A DNA stretch of 57,629 nt from Annulohypoxylon bovei var. microspora (taxonomy: Eukaryota > Ascomycota > Sordariomycetes > Xylariales > Hypoxylaceae). A model generated the notes under the pieces. The model was not told the origin of the DNA. It saw nothing but the letters and a program-made list of their open reading frames with translations, and did not search any database. Below, piece by piece: positions 14,301 to 25,144 of this stretch. The first letter of the stretch is position 1; each line of letters opens with the position of its first letter. The stretch lies in assembly GCA_022836615.1 (NCBI GenBank), contig MU405401.1:1-57629 (forward strand), given 5' to 3'. The position numbers were made by a program, and so were the translations under genes.

Positions 14301-15976
14301 TTTATTTATTAATAATTTTATTTATAAAATGGGTATAAAATTATTAATTTTTTTATTAAAAAAAAAGGAATATATTAAAAAGTAATTAATAATTTTATTA
14401 ATTTATATAAAAGTAATATATTATAATTAAATATCATTTTTTAATCCTTTATTTTTATATATATTTTTTTAATTTTTCAACCTTTTAATTATTTAATAAT
14501 AATTAATAATACACGTTTAATAATTAATAATTAATATAATAATTAATAAATTTAATAATTAACGTTATATAATAATAAACCTTAAATTAATTTATTAAAT
14601 AATAAAGTAAATAAATAATTCTTTTAATAATATAATTAATTTAATTATTAAATTAATTATTAAAGTAATAAACGTATTATAATTGTTTTTTATTACGTTT
14701 ATTAACGTTAAATATAATGTTATTAATTTTAAGTAAATATTATTAATTATTTAAGATATTATAAGAAATGATAATATAAATAAAAAATTTACGAAATAAA
14801 TTAAATTAATTTTTATTAATAAAAACGATATCGAAATAATTAATAATAACGATAATAAATTTAAAAATAATTAATTTAATTTATTTATTAACGTTAATTT
14901 ATATTTTAATATAATTAATAAAATCATAATTAAAATCGTTAAAAAAAATTTTAATATATTAAGCGCGTTAAGTTTATTTAATTTAATAATACCTTTATTT
15001 AAAATATTTATTATTAATTAAATATTAATGTTATTAATTTATTTATTTTTAATAATTTTAATAATAAGGTTTATTTAATGGTTAATAAAAAAATAATTAT
15101 TAAATGTATTATTATTAAAATTAAAAGTTATAACGATTTATTTAAAATCGTTTTATTAAATATTAATAAATTTTAAAAATTTATATTTAACGATATTTTT
15201 ATCGGTTATAATAAAATTAAATTTATGTAAAATATATTTATTAAAGTTATTATTAATTATTATTTACGTAAATTTTTTAAAAGAAATTTATTAAATAAAT
15301 TAATATTATTAATTATTTATTATTACGAATTTAATTATACGTTTAATGTAACGATTATAAATAAATTAATATATTTAAATTATTTAAATTTAATTTAAGT
15401 TAAATTTAAATTTAACGTTTAATTTAATAATAACATTTTTTTTAACGTTATTATAAATTTATAAATTATTATTAACGAATTTTAATATAAAGTTAATATT
15501 AATTTTATTATTAAAGTAAATTTAACCGTTATTATATAAATTAATAATATTATTATTATTAATGTAATTTATAAAAACGTTATTAAAATTAAAAAAAGCT
15601 TCGAAAATTACGTTAAATAATTTAAATTACCACGTAACCCCGAAATATTACGAGTTTTAATAATTATTTTTATTATTAAATGCCGTTATATTAACTTTTA
15701 AATAAAAAGCAATAATTTAACGTTATTATTAATTTAATAATTAAACGTTACGATTAATTTAATAATTAATTTAATAATTATTACAACGGGTTTAACCGCC
15801 ATTAAAATGGGGTTTAACCGTTATTACGATAAGTTTTATAAGTTTTACGGGTGTTATAATATATATATGTGTTTCCGTGTATTTTTCGTTTAAATTTTTA
15901 AGGACCTTAAAAATAACCTTAAAATATCGTGTAAAATATATCTTTATTCGTTCGTTTTCGTTAAAAAAAAAAGAAA

Positions 15977-16192
15977 TGTTAAAGTTTTTAATTTATTTAA
16001 GGTTAACGTTTTTAACGTTAACTTTTAATAACTTATAATTAATTTTATAAATCGTGAATTAATTACGATCCTTTTTATATAAATAATTTTATTATTTAAT
16101 TTAATTATTATTAAATTAATATAAATAATTATTTTATAATTATTAAAATTATGCTTTATTAAATACTTTAATAAAAACCTTAATTTATAATA
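15977..16192 (+). repeat. 3' LTR of copy B, 216 bp
   Basis: It begins TGTTAAAG directly after the polypurine tract and ends AATTTATAATA. It is followed by ATACT, which pairs with ATATT at the other end of the element. Confidence 0.85.
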
Positions 16193-17050
16193 ATACTTTT
16201 AAAACGTTTTAATATTAATATTTTATATATTTTTTAATATATTTATATTAATATAAATTTAATAATAATGTAATTTATATTATTCGATTTGTTTTTAAAT
16301 TAATTATTAATTTATATATATTAATTATTTTTATATATAATATTCGTAAAATTATTTAAATTTAAAAATAAATATATATATAATTTAAATTAATATAATA
16401 AAATGTATACGAATTTATATAAATAATAAAATACTTTTAATTAATTTATGTTTATTAATAAATTATTAATTAATTAAAAAATTAATTTAAATTTATCGGG
16501 AATATTATTAAATTAAAATAATAAATTTTTAATAATAATAAAAAGTTTTTTAATTTTTATAAATTATATATAAAAGATTTTAATTTTTATAAATTATTAT
16601 AAATTATAATATATTTTTTAAATAATAATAAAAATTTTAAAAAAAAGATTTTATAAAAAACCGATTTAATAAATAAATTTATAATTTTAAATTAAAATAA
16701 ATATTTTTATTATTTAATTTTTAATTAATTATATATTATATAAATTAATTTTTAAAAATTACATTTAATTAAATAAAAAAATAATAAAAATAATAAAATT
16801 TAAAAGAATTAATATTATAAAAGTTTAATTTATAAATTTAATTATAAATTTAAATCTTTTTTTAAACATTACGTTTTATTTATATATTTTCTTTAAAATT
16901 ACATTTAAAAATAACTTAATAAATAATCACTTAAATTTCGTATAATTTAATTCATTAAAACCGTTAAAAAATTAATTTTTAAATGATATAAAATATATTT
17001 ATATAATAATTATATTAATGGTGTTATGAATTTATTTAATATTTAATTAT
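16193..17050. other. AT-rich RIP-type sequence, no recognisable element
   Basis: There are long A/T runs with few surviving CpG. No LTR, ORF or tandem repeat was found. It is probably another repeat mutated beyond recognition. Confidence 0.5.
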
Positions 17051-17051
17051 T

Positions 17052-17099
17052 TTCGGAGCTAGCTCGGACCCCAGGAGGTGGTCCGAGCTAAACTCCGAA
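17052..17099. repeat. 48-nt hairpin in a GC pocket
   Basis: TTCGGAG (17052-17058) pairs with CTCCGAA (17093-17099), and AGCTCGGACC (17061-17070) pairs perfectly with GGTCCGAGCT (17080-17089) around a 9-nt loop. It is one of the few non-AT segments in the first 17.3 kb. It could be the terminus of a DNA element or a structured insertion point; neither is proven. Confidence 0.75.
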
Positions 17100-17365
17100 A
17101 GGTGGTCCGACCTAATCGACGAAGTGGTTTCAACAAAATCCCTAGCTTTTTGCAAGCTTTTCATTTTGAAAAAACTAGATTTTATTAAAAACCATTACTT
17201 GCGAACGGACCACTTTGAAACTTGAACCTTGTTAATTTAATTAGTCAAAATATTTAACCTTAACCCACCCATAATAAAATGCACCCAATTAATAACTGTG
17301 GATATAAACCCCTTAAAAATATCGGGATTACCGTAATACGAGATTTTTTACCATTTTTTTTTAAC
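17100..17365. other. Moderately RIP-spared flank of the satellite array
   Basis: It contains GGTGGTCCGACC, GCGAACGGACCACTTTGAAAC and ATGCACCCAATTAAT (17279-17293). The last word reappears on the other side of the satellite at 19622 and 19674, so the array may be embedded in a longer repeat unit. No gene is visible. Confidence 0.5.
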
Positions 17366-19431
17366 AACTTAAGTCAAAGACTTAATCTTTAATAACTTAA
17401 GTTAAAGACTTAATCTTTAATAATTCAAGTTAAGGATTTAATCTTTAATAACTTAAGTTAAAAACTTAATTTTTAATAACTTAGGTTAAAGATTTAATCT
17501 TTAATAACTTAAGTTAAAGACTTAATTTTTAATAATTTAAATTAAAGATTTAATCTTTAATAACTTAAATTAAGAACTTAATTTTTAATAATTTAAGTTA
17601 AAAATTTAATCTTTAATAATTTAAATTAAAGACCTAATTTTTAATAATTTAAATTAAGGATTTAATTTTTAATAATTTAAGTTAAAGATTTAATTTTTAA
17701 TAATTTAAGTTAAAAACTTAATTTTTAATAACTTAAGTTAAGGATTTAATTTTTAATAACTTAAATTAAGGATTTAATTTTTAATAGCTTAAGTTAAGGA
17801 TTTAATTTTTAATAATTTAAGTTAAGGATTTAATTTTTAATAATTTAAATTAAAGATTTAATTTTTAATAATTTAAATTAAGGATTTAATTTTTAATAAT
17901 TTAAGTTAAGGATTTAATTTTTAATAATTTAGGTTAAGGATTTAATTTTTAATAACTTAAATTAAAGATTTAATTTTTAATAACTTAAATTAAAGATTTA
18001 ATTTTTAACAATTTAAGTTAAAAACTTAATCTTTAATAATTTAAGTTAAGGACTTAATTTTTAATAATTTAAGTTAAAGATTTAATCTTTAATAATTTAA
18101 GTTAAAGACTTAATTTTTAATAATTTAAATTAAGAACTTAATTTTTAATAACTTAAATTAAAAATTTAATTTTTAATAACTTAAATTAAAGATTTAATTT
18201 TTAATAACTTAAATTAAGGACCTGATCTTTAATAACTTAAGTCAAGGATTTAATTTTTAATAATTTAAGTTAAAGATTTAATTTTTAATAATTTAAGTTA
18301 AAGACCTAATTTTTAATAATTTAAGTTAAGGATTTAATTTTTAATAATTTAAATTAAGGACTTAATTTTTAATAGTTTAAGTTAAGGACTTGATTTTTAA
18401 TAACTTAAGTTAAGGATTTAATTTTTAATAATTTAAATTAAAGATTTAATTTTTAATAACTTAAGTTAAGGATTTAATTTTTAATAACTTAAATTAAAGA
18501 TTTGATTTTTAATAACTTAAATTAAAGATTTAATTTTTAATAGTTTAAGTCAAGGATTTAATTTTTAATAACTTAAGTTAAGGATTTAATTTTTAATAAC
18601 TTAAATTAAAAACTTAATTTTTAATAACTTAAATTAAAAACTTAATTTTTAATAACTTAAATTAAAGACTTAATTTTTAATAATTTAAGTTAAAAACTTA
18701 ATTTTTAATAATTTAAATTAAAAACTTAATTTTTAATAATTTAAATTAAAAACTTAATTTTTAATAATTTAAATTAAAAACTTAATTTTTAATAATTTAA
18801 ATTAAAAATTTAATCTTTAATAATTTAAATTAAAGATTTAATTTTTAATAATTTAAATTAAAAATTTAATTTTTAATAACTTAAATTAAAGATTTAATTT
18901 TTAATAATTTAAATTAAAAACTTAATTTTTAATAACTTAAATTAAAGACTTAATTTTTAATAACTTAAATTAAAAACTTAATTTTTAATAATTTAAATTA
19001 AAAACTTAATTTTTAATAATTTAAATTAAAGACTTAATCTTTAATAATTTAAATTAAAGATTTAATTTTTAATAATTTAAATTAAAAACTTAATTTTTAA
19101 TAATTTAAATCAAGGATTTAATTTTTAATAACTTAAATTAAAAACTTAATTTTTAATAATTTAAATTAAAGACTTAATTTTTAATAATTTAAATTAAAGA
19201 TTTAATTTTTAATAATTTAAATTAAAGATTTAATTTTTAATAACTTAAATTAAAGACTTAATTTTTAATAACTTAAATCAAGGACTTGATTTTTAATAAC
19301 TTAAATTAAAGACTTAATCTTTAATAACTTAAATTAAAAACTTAATCTTTAATAACTCAAGTTAAAAACTTAATCTTTAACAGCTCAAATCAAGGACCTG
19401 ATCTTTAACAGCTCAGGTCAAGGACCTGATC
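17366..19431. repeat. 28-bp satellite array, 74 units, RIP-mutated
   Basis: From the first anchor (17366) to the last (19410) is 2044 bp, exactly 73 x 28, so 74 units with no net indel. The last units are nearly unmutated and contain TCAGGTCAAGGACCTGA, a 7-bp inverted repeat around AAG. Interior units read like TTAAATTAAAAACTTAA, which follows from the same word by C-to-T and G-to-A changes only. All mutation states between these exist along the array, and the left end is also milder (AAGTCAAAGACTTAA). No protein is encoded. Confidence 0.93.
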
Positions 19432-20291
19432 CCTTATATAAGTAAAAAGACCCCAAATCCACGTGACTAATCAACCCCTGGGAAATCAGTGGGGACCACA
19501 GCGTTACGTAATCAATCCCTCCTTATGTAAGCCCTATCAGCTCCAGGCCCAATCACAGCTCCTAAAACCGACCTTGCCAAGCCTACCTAATGAACCCCTG
19601 TTAAAACCCACATATGGCTGCAATGCACCCAATCAATCGCGGCAAAAAAAGATCTTGCCAAGCCATGGAAAGGAATGCACCCAATCAACGAAGGCGAAAG
19701 CTAGCCAGAGATCCACCGTCAACTGACCAGGACCCACCAAAGTCAGCTCACCATCCAATCAGAGGCTGCGAAAACTAACCACAGAATGGGTACAAAATAC
19801 ATTTACTTTCCTATTTGGGACGATTCTCCCATACAAAAAAACAATGACACAATAATAATAATAACCCTTCGTAAACTCAGGGCAATCCTCCTTGTACCCT
19901 TGTACCTTCCACACCTTTCAACACAACTTGACTAACCTAGGGCAAGCTTTGTTGATCCACTGTACCCGTGTCCCGGCCCACCTTCTCGGGACTCTGTGGG
20001 GTCCGATTAGGAAAACGGAGCCGTCGAAGTCCCCAGAATATCCGCCTGTAGTGACCCGAACGAAGTTCCACCTGCTCCACTCACTCTTTTTGGCTTCAAC
20101 TTCAACTCTGCGGAGTACTTGCGGCAATGAAGGTAGCTCTCTAATCTACATCTCTTCATACGACGGCTATGTATGTGAAGAAGATTAAAGCAACCGAGTA
20201 GCGACCGAAACCAGCTTTGGTATACATTTGAAGTACCACACGCTCTACATACTGTCATTTACGACACGAAATTTGCTATATAATCATAATA
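19432..20291. other. Transition zone with AATCA-motif repeats
   Basis: Base composition becomes normal just past the satellite. Between 19463 and 19760 the words CCAATCA or AATCAA occur about six times, ATGCACCCAATCAA occurs twice (19622 and 19674) and CTTGCCAAGCC twice, so this is an old degenerate repeat. TATATAAG at 19435 resembles a TATA box. An open frame at 19463-19726 starts at GTG and lies in the repeats; I do not accept it as a gene. Nothing recognisable lies in 19770-20291. Confidence 0.5.
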
Positions 20292-21610
20292 ATGACACCA
20301 GCAATAGCAGAGTCGTCTTTTGTATACTCGCCCTTGACTTCTCCTAGGCATATTCGACTGCTCGAGATCGAGCATGATGAAAATGAATTGGCGCCATTGC
20401 GGTGCAAACTACAAGAGTCAGACCTTGATAATTATTAATGATGCTCGAGTTCCATACGCAGCATTATCTTACACCTGGGGCCAATCCGACTTATCAGAAC
20501 CACTTATCCTAGATGGTGCTGTGAAACTGATCACGCCAAATCTAGCAGGTGCTTTACAACGCTTTCGGCTCGTTGGTCGCCTCAGATCCGCGAGATCGAC
20601 TATATGCTATAGTAGGCCTGAAACAAGACACGATTCTTGTCGATATCAACTATTCACACCCGGTCGATCGCGTCTTCACTGACTTTGCTATGGTGTACGC
20701 CAATAATGAAACAGAAGGTCGGAATAATCTGCTCTGGATTATGGCGGAGGCGAGTACGCGATCGAAGGCAAGGCTTCCAGGGGGACTGCCGTCTTGGGTC
20801 CCAGATTGGCGGATTCCTTCCACTGGAGAACTTCCTTTCACATTTATCCGTACAGATAGTGAGGGTATCAGCCCTGATAAGGATAGAATACATCACATCT
20901 TAACGATGAACCTCTTTCACCACCCTTCACATTTACTATGCCACAACAACGCACCGCTTCGCATCGCTTGGAAAGTTTTCCGTCTTGAACAAGAAGAATT
21001 TCCGGACTTTATCGCAAGAGTAATGTTGACTTTCCTTAGAAATCCGCCACAGGGCGCGAAAAGGTTCAGTGACGAAGAAAACTGGAATGGTATTAAATTT
21101 CACCTACTCAACGCGATCATACCTTGAACGTTGGCTGGTATATCCTTCGGAGATGACGAGCTCCGGGAATTGATACAGAATTTACCGGTAGGAGAACTCC
21201 ATGAGCTTCAAGGCCTCGTAAGGGAATGTTGGAGGCAGATGCAGTTCAAGGTGCTAGACCCCGACGAAAGAGAGTTCTTGACGCCATATGTGCAGCTAGG
21301 ACTAACTGTCTATTCCGTATTTCTTGGCCAAGAGATCCTAACCCTGTCGGAGGGCTTTCAAGGTATTTTCCCCGGCATAGGCTTTTCAGATGTTGATATC
21401 GGAGATAGGGTCAGCGTCTTGAGTAACCGGCTCAGGATATCGGACCGGCTGAGAATACCTGCTATCGATCTTCCTGAGGGGTTTTCTACCGCGACTGGCC
21501 TGATTCTCCGAGAAGAATCTGGGCGCGGAGAAGATATACCAGCTTCAGAAGAAGCGGCGACTACTTCTATCCAAAGTCAGTGCCGCTTCAACTTTGTTAG
21601 TTGTTGCTAG
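20292..21610 (+). pseudogene. HET-domain (heterokaryon incompatibility) pseudogene
   Basis: From ATG 20292 the reading gives the usual HET start, YSPLTSPRHIRLLEI, and ends after SDLDNY at a stop near 20436. The next part, VPYAALSYTWG (the HET signature), lies in a second frame, so a one-base indel separates them. After PNLAGALQRFR (about 20545) the reading jumps to a third frame, LVASDPRDRLYAIVGL, which in HET proteins comes well over 100 residues later; the DAICINQ-type core is missing, as after an internal deletion. A TGA at 21125-21127 then cuts the same frame, which otherwise stays open to 21610. HET proteins trigger cell death on contact between incompatible strains; this copy cannot. 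Confidence 0.85.
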
Positions 21611-23081
21611 TTATCTATTTTATAACTTTTGGGACGCGGGCTGGAGTCAAAATCTCTCACAGATCAACTTTCTATAAATTACCATGTGTCAGGATATTCC
21701 GAGAGCTTCTCAGACCTCGATGGGTACCTACCTACCTAGGTAGCTGTGTGGGTCATAACAAACAAGGAAAAGGGATGAAAACGCTGTTATCACGAAGTCC
21801 AAGCCACGTACCACCAACGATGTAAGGGTTTGTTACGGCCTCAGCCTTTTACTAACCATGATACCTTTCCTAGTTTCAAGTTTTGACAATATGACCATGT
21901 CATCTTTGATCTGTCATATGTAACCACAGCAAACACATATATACAAGAAAGTTGTACAGGAGATCAAGTGCGCACAACAAGAAGAGCTGACTTTAGATCC
22001 TGAGTTATTACGTACGCGGAGGCAATTGACAATTTGACATGCTGTGTCTGAGACATTATTACATACCTGCCTACATCGGCACACAACCCCGTTTAATGAC
22101 CATTGAAAATTGAATTATGCCGACACGACGAAACACACTATATGCATACAGTTGTAAATTACAGCCTTGATAGCCGGGCACTCTAAACTATATTACTTCT
22201 CAAACGACTTTTCTCTTAGGAGCACCCTCATTGTTCTTATGTAAGGGCTTTGCGCAGCGGTGGGTTTATATGAAAAGGGGTTCTACCTTGAGTATCCCCG
22301 AAACGATAGCTTGGAGCGGAAGGAGGTGCAACGAAGCGATTGCATCGGAGGCATGCTTGAGCGAGCACAGTAAAATATGAAGCAAATGGCAATGTCACGA
22401 CCCCTGTCATTGTGTTAAGTGAATGAATTCTTCTACTATGTAAAGATGTACAGTGTCAATTTGAGGCTGTATTGAGATTTATACATCTTAAAATATGTCA
22501 AAGTGAAACTGGTACTAGAGTCTAAGAATAATTCGAGGCTTAAGTGGCGTTATTTTTTAATTATTATTGGTGGCGAGGACCGTGAGGTTCATTAATCGTT
22601 CCAGTGTAGAAACAAGATCTGTAAACTAGCCTATTAGCTAGGATAACGATTAATGCTAGGTCAAAACATGGAAAATGTTGTCGTTGGTAACAACTCGGTT
22701 ACGTGCGAATCCCATGCGATCCTGCCCGGTGGCTAGCGATTCGTCAACATACGGGGAAGGGGTGTTTGCTAAGGTGGAGACTGAATCACGTAAATGGTAT
22801 ACCATAAGCCAAGAAGTTTACTTGATGTGCCATTTTCTTCGTACCTACCTACTCATAGTCACCTTTACTTATGACAGTATCCAGGGAAGTGGTTCGATGT
22901 CACGATGCGTAATCTAAAGTGACTTTGGCATCCTCCGGCACGGCCGATGGCACGTGGAAATACAGAGGCAATGTCTTAACTTTAGGTATTTAAGAACAAC
23001 CAAGACCGGTCCTCAATTTGGTTAATTCGATTGCTCATCGCGACAAGTTGAAAAAGTTGTCGTAGTTCTTTTCGAGACATC
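21611..23081. other. Intergenic, no gene recognised
   Basis: It contains the CTACCTACCTAGGTAG word (about 21727-21743) that recurs in this genome. The open frame at 22675-22917 has no recognisable content. The last 200 bases are presumably the promoter of the secreted-protein gene. Confidence 0.4.
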
Positions 23082-23936
23082 ATGGTTAAGAAGATCTTCT
23101 TCCTCTCCACCTTCGCCCTCGGGGCAACGGCCTTGAACGAGACTATCAATGGTTACAAATACTTTTTGTCTGGTCCTAACGTAGACCAGCCCAAAAGTCA
23201 ATACGAACATGCAGCTGCGGATACAGCCCTCAATTTGCTCAAGAAGCGTCTGGGCTCCGAGCATCTCCCCGATCTCCCGCCAGACAACGTCGAGGCGGTG
23301 CTCAAGCTCAAACAGAGTCTTGGCACTGAGAAGCTCAAGCAACTCTTGCAGCCAGATATGGACGATGCCGACAATTTCTGGCGGCAGGCAATAGGCAGCT
23401 CACACAATAATACGTGGGTATCTGCCGATGCGCGGGGCGTCGCCTTCCTGCCCAACGTGTCGTATCTGCAATTTGCTACTTGGTATGCGTCTGCGAATGC
23501 CGATGCTGCCAACCTGGCGGCCGAACCAGAGCACTACGTGAAGGAAACCGTCACGAACGGGACTGAACTTTCCTCGAAGATTCTTGAGGGATGGGGCGGC
23601 GTGACCACCAACTTCACCATTCCGAATTTCGGCAAGCCAGACCGTGATAAGGACCCTTTCCTGCGACCACTGCCGGAATTTCCCATCCAGCAAGCCGGCG
23701 ACAAGGACTTGCGCGACGGGACGAGGTTCGGCGTGCTGCATATCTCAGTTCGCCCTGTTTCAGGCCAGGACTACGGGCAACCGATTAATGGTTTTGAGAT
23801 ATACTCTACCGTTTGGTACCAAGATGGTGTCAGCGACGACCATCTGGATCAAGAGCGGAGACACATGGTGGTTGAAATTGTTAACCTCACTTTGCAAGCT
23901 CAGAAAGATATCGCAAGTGGAGGAGTTTCGGGATAA
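23082..23936 (+). CDS. Predicted secreted glycoprotein, unknown function
   Basis: Single-exon frame of 284 aa from an ATG in context ACATCATGG. Residues 1-18 form a typical secretion signal (MVKK, a hydrophobic core, then ATAL). No further membrane segment is seen, so the product is probably extracellular. At least six N-glycosylation sequons occur (NET, NNT, NVS, NGT, NFT, NLT). Cysteines are absent, unlike most small fungal effectors. The N-terminal half is Leu/Lys-rich and helical; the centre has an aromatic block (FATWYASANADAANLAAEP). I do not recognise a family. It is flanked by more than 1 kb of non-coding sequence on each side. Confidence 0.75.
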   Translation: MVKKIFFLSTFALGATALNETINGYKYFLSGPNVDQPKSQYEHAAADTALNLLKKRLGSEHLPDLPPDNVEAVLKLKQSLGTEKLKQLLQPDMDDADNFWRQAIGSSHNNTWVSADARGVAFLPNVSYLQFATWYASANADAANLAAEPEHYVKETVTNGTELSSKILEGWGGVTTNFTIPNFGKPDRDKDPFLRPLPEFPIQQAGDKDLRDGTRFGVLHISVRPVSGQDYGQPINGFEIYSTVWYQDGVSDDHLDQERRHMVVEIVNLTLQAQKDIASGGVSG

Positions 23937-25144
23937 ATGGGAAAAGGAGAGGAGGAACGAGAAAAGCATGGCTAGCTACCATAGACTTTGTTAGACTTGT
24001 TCTAGACTTAAGTTACCTTTGAAAGAACGTATGAAATATGGTGATACATCGCGTATAACATGTGATTTGAGGTGGAGGTTTTCTTAAATCGTAACTGATA
24101 GAAGGTCATAAGTACAGTATGTAACTGCTAGGTAGTTAACATAATAGGATTAAAAAGGGGGCGAATAGAGAGAATTAGGCCGATTTCAATTTCTAGCATT
24201 CATATGTTGATGAGTTAAACTACTATCTTTTGAATGTTCTTTAAAAAGGGTTGAAGAAATGAGGGATGTTTTTATGTTTTCAGCTTCAATCATAATACCC
24301 GCTCTTTCATGCCAAGACTTGCCCCACGCGTTCTAACCTTCCTGATAGCGGATGCCGGAGATGCTCGTTCTTAGCTACGTACCAGTAGGTTAATATATCT
24401 TATTTCAATAACTACATACTTGTAATATACTAATCCTAGCAAGATAGACTTTACAGATGAGAATATGAAGATTGAGTTAACTCAACTGCTTAAATATTGT
24501 AAGTAAAAGTTCCCATATATCGCTTTGCTCAGGCACGAGCTTCTTTAAGTTCTTGGCCTGTACAGTTATTATCTAAGTCCTCGGTTTGCCGTTTTTTTAA
24601 GTGGCGCTGCCGAGGCTTACTTGCTTTCTCTAATGTAACGGTCACTCGCCTTACCATCTGTCTTATTCTGTACCATGAACGAGATCTGATAGGATATTTA
24701 TAGATAAAACCGTTTCTTAAGCAACATTGATTACATACATGGTAATTTGTTGCCTCGGATAGGCACATCAGTAAAGTCACCAGTTACCTCATCTTCCGGG
24801 GTTTGCCCCTCGGGAAGTCTTTACTTCCAGAATTTAGTGCAACTTTAATTGCTGATCCAGTTGGCTGGATACGGTCTAGCCATTTGTAGTTAAGCTATGG
24901 GTCTTCATGGTCGAGAAGGGCAGGCGGTGAGCCTCTCGTGCGTCACTGTTTCCTGGCAGGTGCCACGGATTTTTGCTCCCCTCAGACGCCTCGGTCTAGC
25001 CGATTCTATCTCTACGATATTCTTCTTCCTCGCTGTCACATGAACCTGTAAGAGACATTTTCAGGTCATTGAAACATTCGCGAACAAGTATTTAAAGGCT
25101 GATCGGCGTCCCTGGATTGTGTGGCTTTTCAATTCTTAGCTCTT
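23937..25144. other. Intergenic; 5' region of GPD1
   Basis: No convincing gene. A minus-strand frame at 24529-24780 is Cys/Arg-rich but has no start context or family resemblance and may be an old repeat relic. The last few hundred bases should hold the GPD1 promoter; no specific site could be called. Confidence 0.4.

Larger units (their letters stand above)
11121..16192 (+). mobile_element. LTR retrotransposon copy B (RIP-inactivated, 5072 bp)
   Basis: It has 216-bp LTRs at 11121-11336 and 15977-16192. A polypurine tract (TTAAAAAAAAAAGAAA) lies directly before the right LTR, giving plus-strand orientation. The flanks are ATATT (11116-11120) and ATACT (16193-16197), a 5-bp target duplication differing by one C-to-T change. 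The interior is the reverse complement of copy A. Around 13150-13330 a low-complexity stretch reads as Asn/Tyr/Gly-rich in one frame. No intact domain is left; the long open frame at 13161-13415 is a product of the AT-rich composition. Confidence 0.85.

Noticed and set aside
1..17050. A nuclear insertion of mitochondrial DNA, suggested by extreme AT content
   Set aside because: There are no mitochondrial genes or tRNAs, while gypsy RT, LTR pairs and transition-only divergence are visible.
17366..19431. CRISPR-like array (28-bp repeat)
   Set aside because: The repeats are directly adjacent with no spacers, and the organism is a eukaryote; it is a satellite.
1..19431. Telomere or complete centromere
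   Set aside because: No TTAGGG-type arrays are present and the left edge is cut; an AT-rich RIP island alone does not prove a centromere.
19463..20258. Frames at 19463-19726, 19892-20188 and antisense 20007-20258
   Set aside because: They start at non-ATG codons or lie in degenerate repeats, and no family resemblance is seen.
24529..24780. Minus-strand 83-codon Cys/Arg-rich frame
   Set aside because: It has no good start context, no recognised motif and no splice-supported extension; perhaps an old repeat.
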